Shown piece after piece: positions 1-5,584 of a stretch of 6,898 bases of DNA. The DNA is from Burkholderiales bacterium (GTDB lineage Bacteria > Pseudomonadota > Gammaproteobacteria > Burkholderiales > SG8-39): the NCBI GenBank assembly GCA_017880745.1, contig JADGRR010000148.1, forward strand, positions 1-6,898. The letters run 5' to 3'. The notes under the pieces were generated by a model, which saw nothing but the letters and a program-made list of their open reading frames with translations, was not told the DNA's origin and did no database searches. The position numbers and the translations under genes were made by a program. The first letter of the stretch is position 1. Each line of letters begins with the position of its first letter.

Positions 1-1
1 T

Positions 2-805
2 GCCGGCGAGCAGGCCGGTATTCTGGAATCCCTGCTCGACCGCTTGGCCACCTACAAGGAGAAGACGCAGGCAATCAAGTCCAAGATCAAGTCCGCGCTG
101 TTCTACCCCGTCGCCATTATCGCAGTAGCCTTCATCATCACTGCGGTGATCATGATTTTCGTGATCCCTGCATTCAAACAGGTGTTCACCAGCTTCGGCG
201 CCGACTTGCCCGCACCAACCCTGTTCGTGATGGCAATATCGGACACCTTCGTCAGGTATTGGTACATCATCTTCCCCCTGATCTTCGGCGGCGTCTACGG
301 CTTCATGTATGCGTGGAAGCGCTCGCTCGCAGTGCAGATCTTCATGGACAGGGTCCTGCTAAGAGCACCGATATTCGGCCACCTGATACGCATATCGACC
401 ATCGCCCGCTGGACCCGTACGCTCTCGACCATGTTTGCAGCCGGCGTGCCGCTGGTGGAAGCCCTCGACTCGGTGGGGGGCGCCGCGGGCAATTATGTCT
501 ACTTGGTAGCGACCAGGCAAATCCAGCAAGCGGTCAGCACCGGCTCCAGCCTGACGGTGGCAATGACCGATGTGGGCGTGTTCCCCAGCATGGTTCTCCA
601 GATGGTGCAGATCGGCGAGGAATCGGGCGCGCTCGATGGCATGCTGTCCAAAGTTGCCGACTTTTTCGAGGCCGAAGTGGACGATGCCGTGGAGGCGCTC
701 TCCAGCCTGATGGAACCGATCATCATGGTGGTCCTGGGCACGCTGATCGGCGGCATGGTGATAGCCATGTATTTGCCGATCTTCAAACTCGGCGCAGCCG
801 TTTAG
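2..805 (+). CDS. pilC: Type IV pilus inner-membrane platform protein PilC (5' end outside the window)
   Basis: The gene is open from the window edge in frame 2, and 267 codons are visible before TAG at 803-805. Family members are usually about 400 residues, so roughly the first third is missing. The visible part carries the second T2SF (GspF/PilC) repeat. A first hydrophobic segment lies at visible residues about 34-57 (FYPVAIIAVAFIITAVIMIF), a second at about 86-105, and a third at about 239-261 near the C-terminus (PIIMVVLGTLIGGMVIAMYL). The conserved motif GEESGALDGML lies before the last helix. PilC-family proteins sit in the inner membrane and connect the PilB/PilT motor ATPases to the growing pilus. 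pilD follows 87 bases downstream on the same strand, as in pilBCD operons, which favours PilC over the type II secretion paralogue GspF. The TTG at 44 is an internal codon and not the start. Confidence 0.95.
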   Translation, partial: AGEQAGILESLLDRLATYKEKTQAIKSKIKSALFYPVAIIAVAFIITAVIMIFVIPAFKQVFTSFGADLPAPTLFVMAISDTFVRYWYIIFPLIFGGVYGFMYAWKRSLAVQIFMDRVLLRAPIFGHLIRISTIARWTRTLSTMFAAGVPLVEALDSVGGAAGNYVYLVATRQIQQAVSTGSSLTVAMTDVGVFPSMVLQMVQIGEESGALDGMLSKVADFFEAEVDDAVEALSSLMEPIIMVVLGTLIGGMVIAMYLPIFKLGAAV

Positions 806-808
806 AAC

Positions 809-877
809 GGGAAGGGAAAGGGTGAGGATAGGCCGGACAACGCGTCCAACCCGCGTATCTCCTCTCCCGTCCCTCCT
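809..877 (+). other. Long imperfect hairpin between pilC and pilD
   Basis: Almost the whole pilC-pilD gap can fold on itself. A G/A-rich left arm (809-830, GGGAAGGGAAAGGGTGAGGA followed by TA) faces a C/T-rich right arm (856-877). The firmest blocks are GATA 827-830 with TATC 856-859, GAG 824-826 with CTC 862-864, and GGG 820-822 with CCC 866-868. An inner stem GGAC/GTCC (834-846) closes the apex. There are several bulges and G-U pairs and no U-run after it, so it is not a classical terminator. It may damp read-through or translation into pilD; that is inference from the fold only. Confidence 0.35.
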
Positions 878-892
878 TCCTCCTCCGCTCCT

Positions 893-1750
893 ATGACGTC
901 CCTGGGATCGCTGACCCATCCCGCCATTTTTCCCTGGCTCTGCCTCGCTGCCGGCCTGTGCATCGGGTCGTTCCTGAACGTCGTCATCTATCGCCTGCCC
1001 AGGATCATGGAGCGCGACTGGCAGGTTCAGTGCGCCGAGCTGCGCGGCGAAGAGCTGCCGAAGCAGGAAACATTCAACCTGGCGCTGCCGCGCTCGCGCT
1101 GTCCCGCCTGCGCTCACCCGATCTCGGCGCTAGAGAACATTCCGATAGCAAGCTATCTCGCACTGCGCGGCAAATGCTCGGCCTGCGGCACGCGCATCAG
1201 CCCGCGCTATCCGCTGATCGAGGGATTGAGCGGACTGGCGGGCGCCTACGCAGCGTGGCACTTCGGCTTCGGCCTCGCGGCGTTCGCGGCAATGCTGTTC
1301 CTGTGGTGCATGATTGCGGTGTCGTTCATCGATTTCGACACCCAGCTGCTGCCCGACTCGATCACGCTGCCGCTCCTTTGGGCCGGACTGCTGCTCAACC
1401 TCGGCGGTACTTTCGTCGACCTCGCTTCGGCGGTGACTGGCGCGGCGGCGGGCTATCTCGCGCTGTGGTGCGTGTATTGGGGGTTCAAGTTCGCGACCGG
1501 CAAGGAAGGCATGGGGTTTGGCGACTTCAAGCTGCTTGCCGCGGTCGGCGCCTGGCTGGGCTGGCAGATGTTGCCGCTGGTCGTGCTCGCCTCCTCGTTA
1601 GTCGGCGCCGTCTTCGGCATCGCGCTCATGCTGATCGCCAAGCACGGGCGCAACGTCCCGATTCCGTTTGGCCCCTACCTCGCGATGGCCAGCGTGATCG
1701 CGCTGTTCTGGGGCAAACCGCTGACCTATGCGTACCTGAAGTTGTTCTAG
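893..1750 (+). CDS. pilD: Prepilin peptidase / N-methyltransferase PilD
   Basis: This is a 285-residue, full-length bifunctional type IV prepilin peptidase. It cleaves the leader of class III signal peptides on the cytoplasmic side of the inner membrane and N-methylates the new first residue of pilins and pseudopilins. The N-terminal signature GSFLNVVIYRLP lies at 25-36. Two CxxC pairs, C70/C73 and C95/C98, form the usual zinc-binding cytoplasmic loop linked to methylation. The two catalytic aspartates are seen in IDFDTQLLPD (D147) and GMGFGDFK (D211); their spacing of 64 matches what I recall for Pseudomonas PilD. Multiple hydrophobic helices follow. The start is the first ATG that includes the conserved N-terminus, but the upstream region is pyrimidine-rich (TTCCTCCTCCGCTCCT) with no Shine-Dalgarno sequence. 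It lies directly behind pilC, so it probably shares a transcript with it. All catalytic residues are intact. Confidence 0.96.
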   Translation: MTSLGSLTHPAIFPWLCLAAGLCIGSFLNVVIYRLPRIMERDWQVQCAELRGEELPKQETFNLALPRSRCPACAHPISALENIPIASYLALRGKCSACGTRISPRYPLIEGLSGLAGAYAAWHFGFGLAAFAAMLFLWCMIAVSFIDFDTQLLPDSITLPLLWAGLLLNLGGTFVDLASAVTGAAAGYLALWCVYWGFKFATGKEGMGFGDFKLLAAVGAWLGWQMLPLVVLASSLVGAVFGIALMLIAKHGRNVPIPFGPYLAMASVIALFWGKPLTYAYLKLF

Positions 1751-1903
1751 AGCGCATCGGCATTCGAACCTTTCTTGTCGGCCCAGGATGGATATTTTCC
1801 GCAGAGGGCGCGGTGAAAAAAAATGAACCGTTTCGCTGCATCGTCTGCCTCCTCCGCGATTGAGACTTCTTTCCTTTGCGCGGCACTGCTCGTCCATGAG
1901 GCC

Positions 1904-1922
1904 GTTTCGGAATCGTCGAAAC
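1904..1922. other. Perfect 6-bp inverted repeat in the pilD-coaE gap
   Basis: GTTTCG at 1904-1909 and CGAAAC at 1917-1922 form an inverted repeat with a 7-base spacer. It lies 49 bases before the first possible coaE ATG and just upstream of the terminator-like hairpin. No T-run follows. It could be a small operator or chance; nothing else in the sequence supports a role. Confidence 0.2.
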
Positions 1923-1930
1923 CGCGCCCG

Positions 1931-1968
1931 ACGTAGGGGAGCATGAGCGGATGTATCCTCTCGTTTTG
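1931..1968 (+). terminator. Terminator-like hairpin with T-run, between pilD and coaE
   Basis: ACG(T)AGGGGA at 1931-1940 pairs with TCCTCTCGT at 1956-1964 (one bulged T, one G-U). GCAT 1941-1944 continues the stem with ATGT 1951-1954, and the loop is GAGCGG. A run of four T (1964-1967) follows directly. It fits the end of the pilBCD transcript, about 180 bases after the pilD stop. Its right arm and T-run, GTATCCTCTCGTTTTG (1953-1968), match the minus-strand terminator at the right end of the window in 15 of 16 positions, which supports a real terminator. It ends only 2 bases before the first possible coaE ATG, so it may also act as an attenuator for coaE. Confidence 0.6.
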
Positions 1969-1979
1969 CAATGAGTCAT

Positions 1980-2588
1980 ATGCCATATATCGTGGGCCTG
2001 ACAGGCGGCATCGGCAGCGGCAAGAGCGCCGCGGCGCAGGTGTTCGAGGAACTCGGCGCAACGGTAATCGACACCGATGCCGTTGCGCATGCGCTCACCG
2101 GCCCCGGCGGAGCAGCGATGGCGCCGATCCGCGCCGCCTTCGGCGCGGACTACGTCACACCTGGCGGCGCGCTCGATCGCGCGCGCATGCGCGAACTGGT
2201 GTTCGCCGACGCGGCGAAAAAGCGCCTGCTCGAGTCGATACTGCATCCCATGATACGAACGCAGACGAACGAGCTCGTACAGGCTGCACGCGGCCCGTAT
2301 GTCATGCTGATGATACCGCTGCTGATCGAGTCGCAGGATTACCGCAAGCGCTGCCGGCGCATTCTTGTCGTCGATTGCCCGGAAGAACTGCAACGCGCGC
2401 GCGTGATGGCCCGCAGCGGGCTTGACGCCGCGCAGGTGCGCGCCATCATGGCGAACCAGGTATCGCGTGCGGCGCGCCTCGCCGCAGCCGACGACGTGAT
2501 CGACAACAGCCAGGACCTGGCGCAGCTGCGCCGCCAGGTCGAGGCACTGCATGCGCGCTATCTGCAGCTCGCCGCCGGCGGCGCATGA
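1980..2588 (+). CDS. coaE: Dephospho-CoA kinase CoaE
   Basis: CoaE phosphorylates dephospho-CoA at the ribose 3'-OH with ATP, the last step of coenzyme A synthesis, in the cytosol. The protein has 202 residues from this start, near the usual length of about 200. The P-loop GLTGGIGSGKS is at 6-16. It is followed by VIDTDAVAH with D33, a HPMIR segment at 89-93, the strand IPLLIES at 112-118 that precedes the lid region, and the C-terminal signature QVSRAARLAAADDVIDN at 160-176. The ATG at 1980 gives MPYIVGLTGG, which aligns with the short N-terminus of E. coli CoaE as I recall it (MRYIVALTGG). The alternative ATG at 1971 adds only MSH. Neither start has a strong ribosome binding site; TGAG at 1972-1975 is a weak one for 1980. 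pilD upstream and zapD downstream are the usual betaproteobacterial neighbours. Confidence 0.96.
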   Translation: MPYIVGLTGGIGSGKSAAAQVFEELGATVIDTDAVAHALTGPGGAAMAPIRAAFGADYVTPGGALDRARMRELVFADAAKKRLLESILHPMIRTQTNELVQAARGPYVMLMIPLLIESQDYRKRCRRILVVDCPEELQRARVMARSGLDAAQVRAIMANQVSRAARLAAADDVIDNSQDLAQLRRQVEALHARYLQLAAGGA

Positions 2589-2590
2589 AG

Positions 2591-2638
2591 TTGTAAATTA
2601 CTGACGAATCGGTCAAAATCCGTAAAAATTACACTGAC
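2591..2638 (+). promoter_or_regulatory. AT-rich candidate promoter/operator region before zapD
   Basis: The 70-base coaE-zapD gap is clearly more AT-rich than its surroundings. Possible sigma-70 pairs are TTGTAA (2591-2596) with CAAAAT (2614-2619), spacer 17, and CTGACG (2601-2606) with TAAAAA (2623-2628), spacer 16. Each box matches consensus in 4 of 6 positions. Two small palindromes overlap these boxes: GTAAATTAC (2593-2601) and GTAAAAATTAC (2622-2632), with centres 30 bases apart, and each is followed by a CTGAC (2601-2605, 2634-2638). The layout suggests a promoter with two like half-sites, but no regulator can be named. Confidence 0.3.
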
Positions 2639-2658
2639 TTCGGGCCACTGGCGCAATA

Positions 2659-3414
2659 GTGATCACTTACGAATATCCCTTCAACGAGCGCATCCGCACG
2701 CTGTTGCGCCTGGAGGATCTGTTCGACCGTGCACGCTATTTTCTCGCGCGCCAGGATGCGCTCGATCACCACGCGGCGCTGCTCACCCTGTTCGAGATTC
2801 TCGAGGTAGCAAGCCGCGCCGACCTGAAATCGGATCTGCTGCAGGAGCTGGAGCGGCAGAAGCAGGTGCTGCTGTCGTTCCGCAACAACCCGGAAATCTC
2901 CGAAGAAGTGCTGAATCAGGTAATCGCCGAGATCGAGCAGGCGAGTTCCGCGCTGTTCAACATGACCGGCAAGATCGGCCAGTATCTGCGCGAGAACGAG
3001 TGGCTGATGTCGATCAAGCAGCGCACCGGCATTCCCGGCGGCGTCTGCGAATTCGACCTGCCCTCGTACCACTACTGGCTGCATCGCGATTCCGGCTCGC
3101 GCGCCTTCGACCTGCACGGCTGGATCAACCCGCTGTATCCGGTCCGCGACGCTTCGGCCATCGTGCTGCGGCTGCTGCGCGAGAGCGGCAAGCCGTCAAA
3201 GATCGTGGCCCAGCAAGGGCTGTTTCAGCAGATGCTCGGCGGACGGGTGGTGCAGATGGTGGGTATCCGTCTGCCGCAGGATTCGCAATTCATCCCGGAG
3301 ATCAGCGCCAACAAATACGCCCTCAACATCCGCTTTGCGATCTTCGGCGACGACGCGCGCCCGCATACCAGCAGTTCGAACGTGGAGTTCGAACTCACCC
3401 TGTGCAACCTGTGA
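2659..3414 (+). CDS. zapD: Cell division protein ZapD (FtsZ-associated, DUF1342/YacF)
   Basis: ZapD binds the C-terminal tail of FtsZ and bundles protofilaments at the Z-ring. This 251-residue protein matches the family from end to end. The N-terminus MITYEYPFNERIRTLLRLEDLF is the family hallmark, a helical first half runs to about residue 135, and the C-terminal beta-rich half contains LPSYHYWLHRD and DLHGWINPLYPVRDA. The start is GTG: an in-frame TGA at 2635-2637 lies 24 bases upstream and no ATG or TTG lies between, so GTG 2659 is effectively fixed. No Shine-Dalgarno sequence is visible. The start codon lies inside the perfect palindrome AGTGATCACT (2658-2667). It sits between coaE and yacG, the usual order, and probably has its own promoter in the AT-rich gap upstream. 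Nothing appears truncated. Confidence 0.96.
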   Translation: MITYEYPFNERIRTLLRLEDLFDRARYFLARQDALDHHAALLTLFEILEVASRADLKSDLLQELERQKQVLLSFRNNPEISEEVLNQVIAEIEQASSALFNMTGKIGQYLRENEWLMSIKQRTGIPGGVCEFDLPSYHYWLHRDSGSRAFDLHGWINPLYPVRDASAIVLRLLRESGKPSKIVAQQGLFQQMLGGRVVQMVGIRLPQDSQFIPEISANKYALNIRFAIFGDDARPHTSSSNVEFELTLCNL

Positions 3415-3620
3415 CCCAGAATAGCCGCACGGTCAGCTGCCCGCGTTGCGCCAAGCCCGTGCGCTGGGGACCGGAATCGCCTTTCCGTCCGTTCTGCTCC
3501 GAGCGCTGCAAGATGATCGACCTCGGTGCCTGGGCAAGCGAGGAATATCGCGTGGCGGTCAAAGGCAAAGACGAGGATCCGGACGCGAGGTCCGCGGGAT
3601 CGGAACATGACGCGCCTTGA
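3411..3620 (+). CDS. yacG: DNA gyrase inhibitor family zinc protein YacG
   Basis: This is a 69-residue protein of the YacG zinc-finger family; the E. coli member binds GyrB and inhibits gyrase. The zinc ligands are visible as C10xxC13 and C29xxxC33, in the contexts SCPRCAKPVRW and RPFCSERCKMIDLGAWASEEY, both diagnostic. The conserved core ends at about residue 48. The last 20 residues form a charged, probably disordered tail, slightly longer than in typical members of about 62-65 residues. The start GTG shares the four bases GTGA (3411-3414) with the zapD stop, which points to translational coupling; there is no separate ribosome binding site. A longer open frame exists upstream, but it reads out of frame through zapD and is not protein-like. 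Confidence 0.94.
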   Translation: MTQNSRTVSCPRCAKPVRWGPESPFRPFCSERCKMIDLGAWASEEYRVAVKGKDEDPDARSAGSEHDAP

Positions 3621-3663
3621 ATTCCGCGGCGCAGCGCCAGCGCTGTCCACTGCTCGCCAAGAT

Positions 3664-3691
3664 CCCGCTGCAAGATGAATTTTGCAGCGGG
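3664..3691. terminator. Perfect 10-bp stem-loop between convergent genes
   Basis: CCCGCTGCAA (3664-3673) and TTGCAGCGGG (3682-3691) pair perfectly around the 8-base loop GATGAATT. It lies 43 bases after the yacG stop and 57 bases before the end of the opposing Nudix gene. Neither strand has a T-run after the stem, so it may act as a transcript-end stabiliser or a Rho-assisted, two-way terminator. The stem is certain from the sequence; the function is inferred from position. Confidence 0.55.
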
Positions 3692-3699
3692 CCGATTCA

Positions 3700-3731
3700 G
3701 GGGAGGATAAGGGGGCGTATCCCCTCATATT
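3700..3731 (+). terminator. Candidate terminator of the zapD-yacG transcript
   Basis: GGGGAGGATA (3700-3709) pairs with TATCCCCTC (3718-3726) with one bulged A and one G-U pair, around a G-rich loop (AGGGGGCG). The stem is followed by CATATT rather than a clean T-run. The right arm plus tail, GTATCCCCTCATATTG (3717-3732), matches the arm of the right-end terminator in 14 of 16 positions, and it points in the direction of yacG transcription. Confidence 0.45.
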
Positions 3732-3745
3732 GAAGCAGGCGCTTC
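3732..3745 (-). other. Short stem-loop directly after the Nudix gene
   Basis: GAAGC (3732-3736) and GCTTC (3741-3745) form a 5-bp stem with a 4-base loop, starting two bases after the Nudix stop on the minus strand. The bases that follow on that strand (AATATGAGG) are only mildly T-rich. It may help end the argJ-ATPase-Nudix transcript together with the two larger stems beyond it, but alone it is weak. Confidence 0.25.
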
Positions 3746-3747
3746 GC

Positions 3748-4692
3748 TCAGCCGCCCGGCCAGCTCCCGCGCACCATGGCGATGCCCTGCGCACCACGGC
3801 ACCAGGCGGGTTCCAGGTCGCCTGGCCGCATTCCGCCCAGCGCAAACACCGGCAACGTGGCCCCACGCACGAGCGCGGCAAAGCGTTCCCAGCCGAGCGG
3901 CATCGCGTCGGGGTGCGAAGGCGTCGCCTGCACCGGACCGAGCACCGCGAAATCGACCCCGAGTTGCGCCGCGCGCGCGAGTTCCTCTGCGTTGTGGCAG
4001 GAGGCGGCGCACCAGGCCAGCGCCGGCCGGCGCTCCATGCACGCGAGCTGCGCCGCAGCCAGATGCACGCCGTCCGCGCCCAGGCGCCCGGCAAGCTCGA
4101 TGTCGGCGTTGATCAGGACGCGCGCGCCGTGCGCGCGCGCCTTGACGATCACGGCTGCGGCAAAACGCTCCAGCGTGCTTGCCTGCATGCCTTTCTCGCG
4201 CACCTGGATCAATTTCAAACCCTGCGCCAGACGCCGATCGAGGTGACGCAACTGCTGTTCTGCTCCGATCTCTCCCGCATGGGTGATGGCGTACTCGAAC
4301 GGAAGCTGCAGCGCGCGCAGCACCGGCGCGTTGGCCGGCAGCAGCGGCGCTACGTCGAGGGCGGACGCGTGCTGCCACGCAAGCTGTTGCTGCTCTTTTC
4401 CGTGCGGTTCGCCATGCCAGGCGCGCACGCGGAAGAAATTCAGCCGCACCTTGGCGTGCGGATAGGTATAGATGCGCACGATCCACGGATGCGCGATTTC
4501 AACCTCGATGCCGAGTTCCTCGTGCAGTTCGCGCGCGATCGCCGCAGCCAGCGGCTCCCCCGGCTCGACTTTGCCGCCGGGAAATTCCCAGTAGCCGGCA
4601 TACACCTTGCCTGCAGGACGCTGCGCCAGCAAGAAGTGACCGTCCGGCCGCTCGATGACCGCGGCAACGACTTCGACCGGAGTGGTATTCAA
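3748..4692 (-). CDS. mutT: Nudix hydrolase (MutT-like) fused to a thiamine-phosphate-synthase-like domain
   Basis: This 314-residue protein has two domains. Residues 1 to about 130 form a Nudix domain with a complete Nudix box at 40-62 (GKVEPGEPLAAAIARELHEE then LGI), preceded by GYWEFPG as in MutT proteins that hydrolyse oxidised nucleoside triphosphates. Residues about 132-314 resemble ThiE: YAITHA at the start, IQVREKG (162-168), GADGVHL (205-211), VLGPVQATPSHP (250-261) and FALGGM near the end. The ThiE metal-binding Asp after the conserved Asn is Ala (LINAD), and the usual GQxD is replaced by AAAQ, so this half is probably not a working thiamine phosphate synthase. Such fusions are known in beta- and gammaproteobacteria, and the role of the second half is unclear. 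The start TTG overlaps the stop of the ATPase gene in TTGA (4689-4692); no other in-frame start fits, although the frame stays open upstream inside the ATPase gene. The substrate is inferred. Confidence 0.9.
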   Translation of the reverse strand: MNTTPVEVVAAVIERPDGHFLLAQRPAGKVYAGYWEFPGGKVEPGEPLAAAIARELHEELGIEVEIAHPWIVRIYTYPHAKVRLNFFRVRAWHGEPHGKEQQQLAWQHASALDVAPLLPANAPVLRALQLPFEYAITHAGEIGAEQQLRHLDRRLAQGLKLIQVREKGMQASTLERFAAAVIVKARAHGARVLINADIELAGRLGADGVHLAAAQLACMERRPALAWCAASCHNAEELARAAQLGVDFAVLGPVQATPSHPDAMPLGWERFAALVRGATLPVFALGGMRPGDLEPAWCRGAQGIAMVRGSWPGG

Positions 4693-5579
4693 TCGCGCTT
4701 CGCGCGCGCGCCGCTTGCCGCGTGCAGCCGGCCGGAGACGTCGCGCGCAAACTGCCAGGCGACGCGGCCCGAGCGCGAGCCGCGCGAGAGCGCCCACTGC
4801 AGCGCTTCTTCGTGCGTGGCCGCAATCTCCCGCGCCGTGCAGCCCAATTCGGCCAGCCAGTGCCCGACGATGCCGAGGTAATCGTCTTGATCGAAGGGAT
4901 AGAACGACACCCACAGACCGAAGCGCTCCGACAGGGAAATCTTCTCTTCCGAGGTCTCGCCCGGATGGATCTCCTCGCCCACGTGCTTGTACTCGAGATT
5001 TTCCTGCATGTATTCGGGCATCAGGTGGCGCCGGTTGGATGTGGCATAGATGAGGACGTTTTCCGAAGTTGCGGCGATCGAGCCGTCCAGCACCACCTTG
5101 AGCGCCTTATAGCCGGCCTCCGCCGCCTCGAACGACAGATCGTCGCAGAAGATGATGAAGCGCTCGGTGCGAGCGGAAATCTGATCGACGATATCGGGCA
5201 GGTCGATCAAGTCGTGTTTGTCGACTTCGATCAGGCGCAGGCCCTGGCGGTGGAACTTGTTGAGCACCGCTTTGACCAGGGACGACTTGCCGGTGCCGCG
5301 CGCGCCGGTCAGCAGCACGTTGTTGGCCGGAAGCCCGGTCACGAATTGGCGCGTGTTCTGCTCGATCAAGTGCTTCTGCCGATCGACGCCGCGCAGATCG
5401 GACAAGCGGATTTTGTGCGGATGGACAACCGGCTGCAGATGGCCGTGCCCGCCCGGCTTGCGCCAGCGAAAGGCAATGCTCGCGTTCCAGTCCACCGGCG
5501 GCTGAACTGCAGGCAGCAACACTTCGAGGCGCGCTACCAGCGCTTCGGCTCGTTCCAGAAATTTGGACAATTCGCTCAT
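4689..5579 (-). CDS. AAA+ ATP-binding protein, DUF815 family (COG2607-like)
   Basis: This is a 296-residue predicted cytosolic ATPase. A helical N-terminus (1-30) precedes the core. Walker A is GARGTGKSS at 92-100, Walker B is FIIFCDD at 141-147, and sensor 1 is ATSNRRHL at 179-186 with N182 followed by two arginines. The sequence then runs through a conserved DUF815-like stretch (EKISLSERFGLWVSFYPF, before QDDYL) and a C-terminal helical part ending in a basic tail. All nucleotide-binding residues are present, so it should bind and hydrolyse ATP, but the family has no firm function. It starts 5 bases after the argJ stop and overlaps the Nudix gene by 4 bases, so the three are very likely one operon. 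The ATG at 5579 is preferred over the open frame back to 5642, which would run into argJ. No Shine-Dalgarno sequence is visible. Confidence 0.9.
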   Translation of the reverse strand: MSELSKFLERAEALVARLEVLLPAVQPPVDWNASIAFRWRKPGGHGHLQPVVHPHKIRLSDLRGVDRQKHLIEQNTRQFVTGLPANNVLLTGARGTGKSSLVKAVLNKFHRQGLRLIEVDKHDLIDLPDIVDQISARTERFIIFCDDLSFEAAEAGYKALKVVLDGSIAATSENVLIYATSNRRHLMPEYMQENLEYKHVGEEIHPGETSEEKISLSERFGLWVSFYPFDQDDYLGIVGHWLAELGCTAREIAATHEEALQWALSRGSRSGRVAWQFARDVSGRLHAASGARAKRD

Positions 5580-5584
5580 GCAAT

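Noticed and set aside
359..1117. 252-codon open frame on the minus strand across pilC and pilD
   Set aside because: It is antisense to two clear genes, rich in Arg, His and Gly, and matches nothing recognisable.
1771..1798. TTTCTT and TATTTT as a promoter for coaE
   Set aside because: The boxes are weak, and any transcript from here would meet the terminator-like hairpin at 1931-1968.
1813..1863. 16-codon frame (GTG start) with a CxxC in the pilD-coaE gap, after an A-rich tract
   Set aside because: It is too short and shows no family match; SD-like AGAGGG is only loosely placed. A leader peptide cannot be supported.
1943..2425. 160-codon frame starting at ATG 1943 behind AGGGGAG
   Set aside because: It runs out of frame through coaE, is arginine-rich, and its SD-like purines lie too close to the ATG and inside a stem.
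4700..4712. Alternating CG tract as a Z-DNA or regulatory element
   Set aside because: Similar CG runs occur elsewhere in the coding part (for example near 4130) and fit Arg/Ala codon use in GC-rich DNA.
3682..4881. 399-codon plus-strand frame opposite the Nudix gene
   Set aside because: It is the shadow of the high-GC Nudix and ATPase genes; the opposite strand has full Nudix and Walker motifs.
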